Source of the DNA: Halomonas daqiaonensis
Lineage (GTDB): Bacteria; Pseudomonadota; Gammaproteobacteria; Pseudomonadales; Halomonadaceae
DNA length: 64,000 nt
Direction: 5' to 3'
Assembly: GCF_900109725.1 (NCBI RefSeq)
Contig: NZ_FOBC01000001.1
Span: 186,001 to 250,000, forward strand
The position numbers and the translations under genes are program-made. Of the stretch, positions 46,189-56,276 are shown piece by piece. How positions within the stretch are numbered: the first letter of the stretch is position 1; the number at the start of each line of letters is the position of its first letter. The notes beneath the pieces are model-generated. The model was not told the DNA's origin and searched no databases. It saw only the letters and a list, made by a program, of their open reading frames with translations.

Positions 46189-47190
46189 TCAGTGGTACCC
46201 CTCGCCGGGGCGCACCTTGCCGCGGAATACCCAGTAGGTCCAGGCGGTATAGGCCAGCACGATGGGGATCACGAAGAGCACCCCGATCAATAGGAAAAGC
46301 TGAGAGCCAGGGTCCGAGGCGGCATCCCAGAGGGTGTAGTCGGGCGGCACGATCACCGGCCACTTGCTGACCACCAGTCCCAGGTAGGTGAAGAGAAACA
46401 GGCCCAGGGTCGCGATGAAGGGCTGTCCTTCCCGCCGCTGGATGACGGCACGCCACAGCAGAGCGGCACAGGCCAGCGCCAGCACCGGGAAGACCCAGAT
46501 CAGATGCAGGTGGCCGAACCAGCGTTCGCGAACCGCGGTATCGACGAAGGGGGTCCAGATACTGATGATGGCGAACACCCCCAACACCGCCAGCAACAGA
46601 CGTGGCGCAAGCCGATAGGCCCACTCCTGTATCGCCCCCTCGGTCTTCATGATCAGCCAGGTGGCGCCGAGCAGGGCATAACCTGCCATCAGCCCCAGGC
46701 CGGTGAGCACGGTGAAAGGCGTCAGCCAGTCCAGTGGCCCGCCCACATAGACGAAATCCTCCACGGCAAAGCCTTGGATGTAGGCCCCTACCACCACGCC
46801 CTGGGCGAAGGACGCCAAGGCGGATCCCCAGCAGAAGGCACGGTTCCACCAAAGCCGGTTACGCTTTGACTTGAAGCGGAATTCGAAGGCGATGCCGCGG
46901 AAGATCAGGCCAGCGAGCATCAGGAAGACCCCGAGATAGAGCGCCGGCAAGAACACCGAATAGACCAGCGGGAAGGCCCCCAGCAGGCCTGCTCCGCCGA
47001 GCACCAGCCAGGTCTCGTTGCCATCCCAGACCGGGGCCACCGTGTTCATCATGATGTCACGCGATTCCTCGTCCGGGGCGAAAGGAAAGAGGATCCCTAC
47101 ACCCAGGTCGAAGCCATCCATCAGCACATACATGATCACCGCAAAACCGATGATCAAGGCCCAGATGAGAGTCAGGTCGAACGCTTCCAT
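46189..47190 (-). CDS. cydB: cytochrome bd-type quinol oxidase subunit II
   Basis: 333 residues, about eight or nine membrane helices. The subunit II N-terminus is clear (L-M-D-G-F-D-L-G-V-G-I-L, then T-V-A-P-V-W-D-G-N-E-T-W-L). The shorter length against 379 in E. coli CydB agrees with the CioB branch. It binds no quinol itself and stabilises the haem-bearing subunit I. It begins 3 bases after the cydA stop. Confidence 0.95.
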   Translation of the reverse strand: MEAFDLTLIWALIIGFAVIMYVLMDGFDLGVGILFPFAPDEESRDIMMNTVAPVWDGNETWLVLGGAGLLGAFPLVYSVFLPALYLGVFLMLAGLIFRGIAFEFRFKSKRNRLWWNRAFCWGSALASFAQGVVVGAYIQGFAVEDFVYVGGPLDWLTPFTVLTGLGLMAGYALLGATWLIMKTEGAIQEWAYRLAPRLLLAVLGVFAIISIWTPFVDTAVRERWFGHLHLIWVFPVLALACAALLWRAVIQRREGQPFIATLGLFLFTYLGLVVSKWPVIVPPDYTLWDAASDPGSQLFLLIGVLFVIPIVLAYTAWTYWVFRGKVRPGEGYH

Positions 47191-47193
47191 GGC

Positions 47194-48603
47194 TCAGCTC
47201 CTTCCCGGTTGGCGAGAGGCGTCATCGAAGGACACATGGGCCGCCGACAAGGGGCGCTTGGGCCGTTCCACCTCATGCTCGTGGGGCGATTCGGGCAGCA
47301 TGCCTTGACGCACTACCCGGGTGAGGTAGTAGACGCCGGCCCAGAACACCACGGCGTAGACGGCGATGTAACCGATCAGGGTGAACAGCGCCATGCCGCC
47401 GGAGAGCGACGGCGTCAGCCCCTCGGCATGGGTCATCATGCCGTACACCAACCAGGGCGCACGGCCGGTCTCGGTGACGACCCAGCCCGCCAGTACGGCG
47501 ATGAAGGGCGTCACCGTCATCACCCGCATCAGTTGCAGATAGCCGCGATGCTCGTACACGCGTCCGCCACGGCGCAGCCAGAGCCCTGCCAGGGCAACGG
47601 CGATCATGGCAAAGCCGATGCCCACCATCACCCGGAAGGACCAGAACACCAGCCACACCGGGGGCTGCTCCTCGGGCGGCACCTCACTGATGCCGGGCAC
47701 CTCGCCGTCGGCATGATGGGTCAGGATGAGACTGGCAAGGCTCGGGATGCCGATCTCGAAATGATTCTGCTGGGCCTCCTGGTCGGGCCAGGCGAAGAGC
47801 AGCAGCGGCACATGGGAACTCCGTTCCCAGTTGCCCTCCATGGCGGCGATCTTGGTCGGCTGGTGCTCCAGGGTGTTGAGGCCATGGAAGTCACCGAGCA
47901 CGGCCTGGGCCGGCGCCAGTACCAGCAGTAGCCACAGACACATGGAGAAGGCCTTGCGATTGGCCTCCACGTCGCGCCGGATGAGCAGGTACCAGGCACT
48001 GACACCGGCCACCACAAAGCCCCCGGTCAGAAAGGAAGCCAGCACCATGTGCCAGAAGCGATAGGGGAAAGATGGATTGAAGATCGCCTCGCTCCAGGAG
48101 GTCACGTGGAAGCGACCGTCAATCAGTTCCACGCCGGCCGGGGTATGCATCCAGCTGTTGGCCGAGAGGATCCAGAACGAGGAAATGAAGGTACCCGTGG
48201 CCACCATGATGGCGGCGAAGAGATGCACGCCCTGGGGCACCTTGCCGCGCCCGAAGAGCAATATCCCGAGGAAGGCGGCCTCGAGGAAGAAGGCCGTGAC
48301 GACCTCGTAGCTGAGCATGGGGCCGAGGAAGTTCGATGCTGCATACGAGAAGTTGCTCCAGTTGGTACCGAACTGGAAGGACATCACGATGCCCGAGACC
48401 ACCCCCATGCCGAACACCACGGCAAAGACCCGGGTCCAGAACAGTGCCAGACGGTCCCATGCCGGGTTCTCGGTCTTGAAGAAGAGGCCATTGAGTAGGG
48501 CGATATAGGACGCCAGCCCGATGGTGAACACCGGGAAGATGGCGTGGAAGGCGACCACGAAGGCAAACTGCAGTCGCGACAGCAGCAGGGGATCCAGTTC
48601 CAT
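47194..48603 (-). CDS. cydA: cytochrome bd-type quinol oxidase subunit I (short Q-loop, CioA-like)
   Basis: 469 residues. Nine helices are expected; haem ligand His20 lies in V-A-F-H-A-I-F-P, and the motifs W-S-N-F-S-Y-A-A-S-N-F-L-G, E-A-A-F-L-G-I-L and W-V-V-T-E-T-G-R-A-P-W are present. The quinol-binding loop lacks the long insert of E. coli CydA, as in cyanide-insensitive oxidases. It oxidises ubiquinol and reduces oxygen without proton pumping. ATG 48603 is the family start. It is the first gene of cydABDC. Confidence 0.95.
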   Translation of the reverse strand: MELDPLLLSRLQFAFVVAFHAIFPVFTIGLASYIALLNGLFFKTENPAWDRLALFWTRVFAVVFGMGVVSGIVMSFQFGTNWSNFSYAASNFLGPMLSYEVVTAFFLEAAFLGILLFGRGKVPQGVHLFAAIMVATGTFISSFWILSANSWMHTPAGVELIDGRFHVTSWSEAIFNPSFPYRFWHMVLASFLTGGFVVAGVSAWYLLIRRDVEANRKAFSMCLWLLLVLAPAQAVLGDFHGLNTLEHQPTKIAAMEGNWERSSHVPLLLFAWPDQEAQQNHFEIGIPSLASLILTHHADGEVPGISEVPPEEQPPVWLVFWSFRVMVGIGFAMIAVALAGLWLRRGGRVYEHRGYLQLMRVMTVTPFIAVLAGWVVTETGRAPWLVYGMMTHAEGLTPSLSGGMALFTLIGYIAVYAVVFWAGVYYLTRVVRQGMLPESPHEHEVERPKRPLSAAHVSFDDASRQPGRS

Positions 48604-48885
48604 CACGCACTCCTGATTACGGCTTACGGCGGAGCGGGAGCTCCACGAAGACTCAGGGGATGCGCATGGCACTCGCCGGTGCTCTTGTACTTGAGGCCGC
48701 CATGCTCATGGGACCTTGCCGCATTCCTCCTCACCCATGCCCAGCCTAGTCCAGTCTGATGGCGAGACCGTCATGGATTTTTCCGACTGCGGGGACTTGA
48801 CATTATCACCAAACATGCCTTGCATCTTTTCCGCACCGAGAAGGTATGGCCGGCACGGGAGCCGTATCGCTGTATCGCACCGGTC
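48604..48885. other. intergenic region upstream of cydA
   Basis: 282 bases between cydA and the antiporter gene, both on the minus strand. It must carry the cydABDC promoter. I see no hairpin with a T-run and no convincing ANR box; TTGACATTATCACC at about 48799 is only a weak resemblance. Confidence 0.35.
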
Positions 48886-49872
48886 TCATCCGGCCGTGCC
48901 GGAGCGTATGACCATGCTGATCATGTAGGCGGTATAGCCGAGGAACATGGCCAGCAGGGCAGCGCCCTCGGCCCGGTTGATGCGGCCCTCGCGGCCACGC
49001 CAGCCCATGGCGAAGACCGCCATCATCACCGTCATCGCCATCATCAGGCTCCAGTCACGCAGCAGTACCTCGCGACCGACCTCGATGGGCGCGATCATGG
49101 CGGCCAGACCCACCACGCCCAGGGTATTGAAGAGGTTGGAGCCCACCACGTTGCCCAGTACCAGGTCGTGCTCGCCTCGGCGCAGGGCACTGATCGAGGA
49201 GGCCAGTTCCGGCAGCGAGGTGCCCACCGCGACCACGGTCAGGCCAATCACCAGGTCGCTGACGCCGAAGCCCTGGGCGATGGCCACCGCGCCCCATACC
49301 AGGATGCGTGAGCTGACCACCAGCAGCACCAGGCCAATGCCCGTCCAGGCGAGCCCGGCCTTCAGCGACATGGGATGGACCGTCAGGCTCTCTTCGGTGT
49401 CGCTGGAAAGGGAATCGTTGCCGTGACGAAGCCCCAGGTAGATGGAAACACCGATGAAGGCGGCCAGCAGCACCAGCAACAGGAGAGCCTCCAGGCGACT
49501 GATCACACCACCCAACAGCAGCAGAGCGGAGAGCAGGGTCACGCCGCCAAGCACCGGCAGCTCGCGACGTACGACCCCGGAGTGCACAGCCAGCGGCGAG
49601 ATCAGCGCCACCAGGCCCAGGATCAGGCCCATGTTGGCGATGTTGGAGCCGTAGGCGTTGCCCAGCGCCAGGCCGGGGTTACCTTGGCTGGCCGCCAGGG
49701 CGGAGACCACCAGTTCCGGAGCCGAGGTACCGAAGCCGATCACCAGCATGCCGATCAGCAGCGGCGAGAGCCCCAGCCGGGCAGATGTCGCCGCGGCCCC
49801 ATCGACGAAGCGCTCGGCGCTCCATACGAGCAGGAGCAGGCCTGCGACCACGGCAGCAATAGGGAGCATCAT
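48886..49872 (-). CDS. calcium/sodium antiporter family protein (YrbG-like)
   Basis: 328 residues, about ten membrane helices in two inverted halves. The alpha-repeat motifs G-F-G-T-S-A-P-E-L-V-V-S (about 47-58) and A-V-G-T-S-L-P-E-L-A-S-S (about 215-226) carry the ion-binding Glu and Ser/Thr residues, each followed by G-N-x-x-G-S-N. It exchanges Na+ for Ca2+ across the inner membrane; the direction cannot be told from sequence. It is divergent from pqiA. Confidence 0.93.
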   Translation of the reverse strand: MMLPIAAVVAGLLLLVWSAERFVDGAAATSARLGLSPLLIGMLVIGFGTSAPELVVSALAASQGNPGLALGNAYGSNIANMGLILGLVALISPLAVHSGVVRRELPVLGGVTLLSALLLLGGVISRLEALLLLVLLAAFIGVSIYLGLRHGNDSLSSDTEESLTVHPMSLKAGLAWTGIGLVLLVVSSRILVWGAVAIAQGFGVSDLVIGLTVVAVGTSLPELASSISALRRGEHDLVLGNVVGSNLFNTLGVVGLAAMIAPIEVGREVLLRDWSLMMAMTVMMAVFAMGWRGREGRINRAEGAALLAMFLGYTAYMISMVIRSGTAG

Positions 49873-50001
49873 GGCGTCATCGTCTCTGATTTCAGTGGAG
49901 GTTGGGGGTAGGCATGTTTGACTATGGTGTCGCCTACGTCAACGTGTCACACTTTTCGATTCGACGATCGCTCCAGCGACTCTCATCTGCAAACCGGGAG
50001 A

Positions 50002-51372
50002 ATGACCGCCGCGGTCTCCATGCGCCAGTTCCGAGTCCCGAATCTGCCCCTGGGCGAACCACAGGTGGATCTCACCCCGCCGGAAGTTCGCACCACACGG
50101 CGCCGACTGCGTGCCTGCGAGGAGTGTGACTGGGTGTCGGCCTTGCCGCCATTGCGCAGCGGCGAGAAGGCCGAGTGCCCACGCTGCGGCCATACCCTGG
50201 CGACACGCCACTATCGACCCGCTCAACGCAGCATGGCCCTGGCGATCTCCGCCCTGGTGGCCCTCTTCCTGGCCGTCACCTTTCCCTTCGTCAGCTTCAC
50301 CGCCGGGGGTGTCGGCAACCGTATCGAGCTTTCCGAGACAGCCACTTCCCTCATCGGCTTCGATCAGCCGATCGTGGCCATCGCGGTCATCCTCACCATC
50401 ATGGTACTGCCGGCCGTCTACCTGCTGGGCGTGATCTGGCTGCAGTTCGGCCTGATGCGAGGCGAGCCACTCGAGGCGAGCCGTCGAATCGCTCGGTCGC
50501 TCGCACACTTGCACCCCTGGATGATGGCCGATGTCTTCATCATCGGCGCCCTGGTAAGCCTGATCAAACTCTCCAGCATGGCCCAGATCGACGTTGGCCC
50601 GGCCTTCTGGGCTTACTGTACCTTCGCGTTGTTGTTGCTGATGACGACCCAGTCCCTGGACGCCGACTGGATGTGGTTCTCGCTGGCCGGAGAACCCCTG
50701 GCTCCGAAGGGCACGCGCACCGGCATGACCGCCGCTCCCCAGGGACTCGCCGGATGCCACACCTGTGGCCTGATCAATCGACTGGATGACCACAGCCATT
50801 GCCGACGCTGCGGCGAGCGCCTGCATGCCCGTCTGCCCCACAGCCAGCAACGCACCTGGGCCTTGCTGGCAGCGGCCACCTTGATGTACATACCGGCCAA
50901 CCTTTACCCGATCATGACCACCACGAGCCTTGGCCAGAGCAGCCCTTCCACCATCGTCGGCGGCGTGGTGGAGCTGATCCAGATGGGCTCCTGGCCGGTG
51001 GCGGTGGTGATCTTCATGGCCAGCGTCATCGTACCGGTAGGCAAGCTGTTCGCCTTGGCCTGGCTCTGCCTGATGGTGAAACGAAGCAGCGAGCTCAATG
51101 CCCTCACTCGCACACGCCTTTACCGGCTCACCGAATTTATCGGACGCTGGTCGATGGTGGATGTCTTCGTGGTCGCCATCCTCGTGGCGCTGATCCGTGC
51201 CGGCTCGCTGATGTCGATCACGCCCGGCCCCGCCGCCCTGGCCTTCGGTGGTGTCGTGGTCCTTACCATGCTGGCCGCCATGACCTTCGATCCCCGTCTG
51301 CTCTGGGATAGTCCGGCTCCCCGTGAGTCGGCAGAGCCCCGGGATCGCCCACGACAAGGAGCTCCCGGATGA
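50002..51372 (+). CDS. pqiA: PqiA-like inner-membrane protein
   Basis: 456 residues from ATG 50002. Two zinc-ribbon-like halves, C-E-E-C...C-P-R-C (about 30-57) and C-H-T-C...C-R-R-C (about 252-272), each precede a four-helix membrane block, as in PqiA. Conserved segments are L-Y-L-P-type (M-Y-I-P-A-N-L-Y-P-I-M), G-R-W-S-M-V-D-V-F-V and A-M-T-F-D-P-R-L. It is the inner-membrane partner of the MCE protein PqiB in envelope lipid transport. The start is uncertain: ATG 49924 and ATG 50020 are alternatives. It overlaps pqiB as ATGA. Confidence 0.92.
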   Translation: MTAAVSMRQFRVPNLPLGEPQVDLTPPEVRTTRRRLRACEECDWVSALPPLRSGEKAECPRCGHTLATRHYRPAQRSMALAISALVALFLAVTFPFVSFTAGGVGNRIELSETATSLIGFDQPIVAIAVILTIMVLPAVYLLGVIWLQFGLMRGEPLEASRRIARSLAHLHPWMMADVFIIGALVSLIKLSSMAQIDVGPAFWAYCTFALLLLMTTQSLDADWMWFSLAGEPLAPKGTRTGMTAAPQGLAGCHTCGLINRLDDHSHCRRCGERLHARLPHSQQRTWALLAAATLMYIPANLYPIMTTTSLGQSSPSTIVGGVVELIQMGSWPVAVVIFMASVIVPVGKLFALAWLCLMVKRSSELNALTRTRLYRLTEFIGRWSMVDVFVVAILVALIRAGSLMSITPGPAALAFGGVVVLTMLAAMTFDPRLLWDSPAPRESAEPRDRPRQGAPG

Positions 51373-53048
51373 GCGATACGAGATCCCCCGAGGATGACGC
51401 CCATCGCGACATGAAGCGGGCCAAGGCTTCCCCACGCAGGCGTCTCTCGCCTATCTGGATCGTGCCCTTCGTGGCGATACTCATCGGTGCCTGGCTGGTC
51501 TATGACGATTACCGCAGCCGCGGACCGGTGATCACCCTGACCATCGTCAATGCCGAGGGCATCGAGGCCGGCAGCACCCTGATCAAGACACGTAGTGTCG
51601 AGGTGGGGCGTGTCGAGAGCGTGCAACTTTCCGACGACCTTTCCCGCGCCGTGATCACCGCACGCATGCGCCCCGATACCGAGGACATGCTCGTCGAGGA
51701 CAGTCTCTTCTGGGTGGTCAAGCCGCGCATCGGACGCGAGGGCATCAGCGGACTGGGAACCGTCCTCTCGGGAGCCTTCATCCAGTTGGCCCCCGGAGAG
51801 AGCGACGTCGAGGCCCGGGAATTCGAGGTCAGCGAGGACCCGCCGGTTGCCTCCGCCGGCGCCGAAGGGCTGCGCATCAACCTGATCAGCCAGTTGGGCA
51901 ATTCATTGAACGTGGGCGACCCGGTCACCTTCCAGGGCTTCATCGTGGGTCGCGTCGAGGAAGCCAACTTCGATGTCGAGACGGGTCGCATGGACCATCG
52001 CATCTTCATCGAGAGCCCCTATCACACCCTGGTGACCGACAACACACGCTTCTGGACCGCCAGTGGCTTCGATCTGCGGGTGGACTCGCAAGGCTTCCGC
52101 GCCAACCTGGAATCCCTTGAAGTGCTTCTGGGTGGCGGAGTCACCTTCGGTGTGCCCGAGGACCTGATGCGTGGTCAGCCCGTCGAGGCAAACACTACCT
52201 TCGATCTCTATCCTGACGAGGAGAGCGCCCGCCAGGGTACCTTTAACCGTTATCTGGAGTACGTATTGCTGGTGGAGGATTCCGTGCGCGACCTGAACCG
52301 TGGCGCCCCGGTGGAATTCCGCGGGGTGCGCATCGGCACCGTGGCCGCGGTACCCTGGAACTTTACCGCTCCCCAGCCGGGCTCGCGTTCGAGCTTCGCC
52401 ATCCCGGTGCTGATGCGCATCGAGCCCCAGCGCCTGGGCATCGACAATCAGGACCTGGATATCGAGGAATGGCGGGAGCGCTTCGATCGCCTCTTCAACA
52501 TCGGCCTACGTGCCTCTCTCAAGACCGGTAACCTGATCACCGGCATGATGTTCGTCGATCTCAATTTCAATCGCGACCTGGCCGGAGAGCATGAGGCAGA
52601 GACCTTCGTCGAGCGTCCGATCTTCCCCTATGCCTCGGGAGGTTTCGCCCAGATCGAGAGTCAGGTCACCGACCTGCTCGCCAAGCTCAATGGACTGGAA
52701 ATCGAACCCCTGCTTGCCGGCCTGGACCGCAACCTCGCCACCTCGGAGAAGATGCTCGCCGAGGTGACCGAACTCACCGCCAGCCTGGGCAGGCTCCTGG
52801 AGGATCAGGATACCCGGGAGATTCCTGTCAACCTCAACAGGACCCTGGAATCGCTGCAGGATACACTGGAGGGCGTTTCTCCCGAATCGAGCGCCTATCG
52901 TGACCTGACCGCTACCCTGTCGCAGTTGGAGCGGCTGATGCGAGACCTACAGCCTGTCGCGCGAACCCTTGACGAGAACCCCAGGGCACTGCTGTTCGAC
53001 AGCCTGGATACGCGAGACCCGATTCCACGGGCCCCAAGCGAGAACTGA
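51369..53048 (+). CDS. pqiB: PqiB, MCE-domain lipid transport protein
   Basis: 559 residues. A cytoplasmic N-terminus, one membrane helix (about 27-47) and three periplasmic MCE domains (starting about 53, 168 and 295; e.g. G-P-V-I-T-L-T-I...G-I-E-A-G-S-T and G-A-P-V-E-F-R-G-V-R-I-G), then a C-terminal coiled coil (about 430-540). In E. coli three stacked MCE rings and the coiled coil form a tube that spans the periplasm. Length and order match PqiB rather than YebT (seven MCE domains). Confidence 0.95.
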   Translation: MSDTRSPEDDAHRDMKRAKASPRRRLSPIWIVPFVAILIGAWLVYDDYRSRGPVITLTIVNAEGIEAGSTLIKTRSVEVGRVESVQLSDDLSRAVITARMRPDTEDMLVEDSLFWVVKPRIGREGISGLGTVLSGAFIQLAPGESDVEAREFEVSEDPPVASAGAEGLRINLISQLGNSLNVGDPVTFQGFIVGRVEEANFDVETGRMDHRIFIESPYHTLVTDNTRFWTASGFDLRVDSQGFRANLESLEVLLGGGVTFGVPEDLMRGQPVEANTTFDLYPDEESARQGTFNRYLEYVLLVEDSVRDLNRGAPVEFRGVRIGTVAAVPWNFTAPQPGSRSSFAIPVLMRIEPQRLGIDNQDLDIEEWRERFDRLFNIGLRASLKTGNLITGMMFVDLNFNRDLAGEHEAETFVERPIFPYASGGFAQIESQVTDLLAKLNGLEIEPLLAGLDRNLATSEKMLAEVTELTASLGRLLEDQDTREIPVNLNRTLESLQDTLEGVSPESSAYRDLTATLSQLERLMRDLQPVARTLDENPRALLFDSLDTRDPIPRAPSEN

Positions 53049-53088
53049 GGCGCCCCTCGAGGAGCGCCACCACCCCACAGGAGACGCC

Positions 53089-53676
53089 ATGAGGATGACA
53101 CCCTGGATCGCCGCCTTTGCCGCGATCCTGTGGCTGACCGGCTGCGCCAGCTCCAGTCCTCCCGCCAGCCGCTACACACTGCCGGCAGGGGAACTTGCAG
53201 GCGATACCGCCGGTGTCGATGCCGAGCATCTACTGCTGGTTCGCCCACCCCAGCTGGCGCGCTTCCTGGACGTGGAGGGCATCGTCTATCAGCTCGACGA
53301 CATCACCCTGGTCGAGGCACGCGAGCACCGCTGGGCAGAGCCCTTGAGTAACCAGCTAGAGCGCGGCCTGCGGGACCGCCTGGCCGCCAGCCTGGCGGAT
53401 ACCCGGGTGGTGCTCGCCGAAGGCGAACGGGGCGACGCCGATGGCTATCGTCTACAGGTGGATATCGACCGCTTCCAGGGACGCGCCAATGGGCTGGCCG
53501 TGGCAGGGGGTCGCTGGCAGCTGCGTGATGGCGATGGCGAGCTGTTGGCCGTGAAAAACTTCACCGTCGAGAACAAACTCGAGGCCGATGGCTATCCCGC
53601 CCTGGTGCGGGCCCTGAGCCGGAGCTGGGACGGGGTGGCCGACGAGATCGCCGCTGAAATCAAACGGCTGCGTTGA
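53089..53676 (+). CDS. pqiC: PqiC outer-membrane lipoprotein
   Basis: 195 residues. The signal peptide ends in L-T-G-C (lipidated Cys19), and the mature part has the family segments Y-T-L-P, L-L-L-V-R-P-P and the C-terminal L-S-R-S-W-D-G-V-A-D-E-I-A. PqiC sits at the outer membrane and contacts the PqiB tube. AGGAG precedes ATG 53089. It lies 40 bases after pqiB and completes pqiABC. Confidence 0.92.
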   Translation: MRMTPWIAAFAAILWLTGCASSSPPASRYTLPAGELAGDTAGVDAEHLLLVRPPQLARFLDVEGIVYQLDDITLVEAREHRWAEPLSNQLERGLRDRLAASLADTRVVLAEGERGDADGYRLQVDIDRFQGRANGLAVAGGRWQLRDGDGELLAVKNFTVENKLEADGYPALVRALSRSWDGVADEIAAEIKRLR

Positions 53677-53817
53677 GCCACGCACTGTGGCATAATGCTG
53701 ACACGCGGCGATCGCTGGTCCCTCCTGCCGCGCCAGATTCCTTTTACACGCCTCGGCCCGGGACTGACCACGTCGTACCTCGACGCGGCGCGACCGGGGC
53801 GTCTCTGCGGAGACCGC

Positions 53818-55128
<1,311 letters not shown>

Positions 55129-55141
55129 TACGCACGACTGG

Positions 55142-55173
55142 CGGGCTGCATCGCAGTGTGTGAATGTAGCCCG
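55142..55173 (+). terminator. weak hairpin after the rhlE-like gene
   Basis: CGGGCTGCAT (55142-55151) pairs with ATGTAGCCCG (55164-55173), with one G-T pair, followed by TTAAT. It is a plausible but weak terminator. Confidence 0.4.
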
Positions 55174-55216
55174 TTAATCATCGCCCCCCTTCCACCATCC
55201 AAGGCAGGACACTTCC

Positions 55217-55717
55217 ATGGATGAAAAGAATCTCGTCTCCGGCTACCGACGCTGGCTGACCTTCCAGCAGCAGGCCCGGCTGGATCGTGAACATCACGGC
55301 GCCCGCCAGCGGCTCGAAGAATCGAAGGTATCGTCGACGCGCATGACCGAGGCCTACCGCAGCATGGCGGCCAAGGCCGCCAGCGAGGGTGCCAGCTATC
55401 GCACCCTCTTCCTGCGTGACCACGACGACACGGCGCTGGCCTGCGAGGGCTGGCTGTTCGTGCGCCGGGTGCTGGCGGAGGGCGGCTCGACGCGCGTGCG
55501 TGCCACCCTGCTGACCACCTTCACCCTCGAGGAAGGCCGCATCGAGCCCGGCAGCCAGCCGGCAGAAAAGGTCACCCTGGAGATCTTCGACCAGTTGAAC
55601 ATCGACCGCGGCATGAGCAGCGTGGTACGTGTCGATCGCATCGACGGCAACCGTGACACTCGCTTCATCACCCTGCTCGACGCGGTGCGAGGCGACCTGC
55701 GTCGCCATATGCAGTAA
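55217..55717 (+). CDS. unrecognised soluble protein of 166 residues
   Basis: 166 residues, no signal peptide or membrane segment. The N-terminal third is charged and helical (WLTFQQQARLDREHHGARQR), the middle is mixed (RTLFLRDHDDTALACEGWLF) and the last part looks beta-rich with V-T-L-E-I-F-D-Q and V-V-R-V-D-R-I-D-G. It reads like a plausible cytosolic alpha/beta protein with codon use like its neighbours. I recognise no family. AGGACA lies upstream of the ATG. It is followed 10 bases later by a second unknown gene, suggesting a pair. Confidence 0.75.
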   Translation: MDEKNLVSGYRRWLTFQQQARLDREHHGARQRLEESKVSSTRMTEAYRSMAAKAASEGASYRTLFLRDHDDTALACEGWLFVRRVLAEGGSTRVRATLLTTFTLEEGRIEPGSQPAEKVTLEIFDQLNIDRGMSSVVRVDRIDGNRDTRFITLLDAVRGDLRRHMQ

Positions 55718-55727
55718 GCGCGGCACC

Positions 55728-56276
55728 ATGTTCAAGAAGCTGTTCGGCAAGTCCCCCGTGGAGGTCTGGGTCATCAAGCAGGTCGATGATGGCCTGCTGC
55801 ACCTCTGTGGCCAGGGCACCCTCGAAAGCCAGAGCAGTCGCAAGGCGATACTCGCGGCCCTCGCACAGGGCCAGTTCCAGGGCGGCGTACGCCTGGCCGG
55901 CGGTGGCCTGGTGCTCAATACTCGGCTGTTCGCCGCCCTGGTGCCGCTGGACGACCTGACGCTGACCGATGACGGCCAGGCCCATTGGCATGGGCGCCTC
56001 TGGCGAGTCTCCCAGGTGCCCCAGCGCTGCTGGGGCTTCGAGGGCAGGCTGGTCGCCGAGCAGGAAAGCAATCTCCACGGGCCGGGCCTGGTCAGCAGCG
56101 AGGATGTCTCCGGCATCCGCGGGCGCGTGGCGCGCGAGAAGCCGCACCAAGGCGGGGTTACCTTCCGTGCGGACAACGAACTCGAGGACCACCCCCTGAC
56201 CACCAAGCACCGGGACGAGCGTCGCGTCATCCGACCCACGACCCGAGGCGAGCGGCGCGATGATGAGCGGCACTGA
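55728..56276 (+). CDS. unrecognised protein of 182 residues
   Basis: 182 residues beginning M-F-K-K-L-F-G-K-S-P-V-E-V-W-V. There is a beta-rich first half (V-R-L-A-G-G-G-L-V-L-N-T-R-L-F) with a Trp/His-containing centre (A-H-W-H-G-R-L-W-R-V) and a highly charged Arg/Asp/Glu/His C-terminal tail of about 45 residues, probably disordered. No signal peptide or membrane segment. I recognise no family. It starts 10 bases after the previous unknown gene and its 3-prime end overlaps the next gene by 17 bases, so it looks part of a small operon. Confidence 0.72.
   Translation: MFKKLFGKSPVEVWVIKQVDDGLLHLCGQGTLESQSSRKAILAALAQGQFQGGVRLAGGGLVLNTRLFAALVPLDDLTLTDDGQAHWHGRLWRVSQVPQRCWGFEGRLVAEQESNLHGPGLVSSEDVSGIRGRVAREKPHQGGVTFRADNELEDHPLTTKHRDERRVIRPTTRGERRDDERH

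Noticed and set aside
48795..48812. TTGACATTATCACC upstream of cydA as an FNR/ANR box
   Set aside because: The right half does not match ATCAA at the required 4-base spacing.
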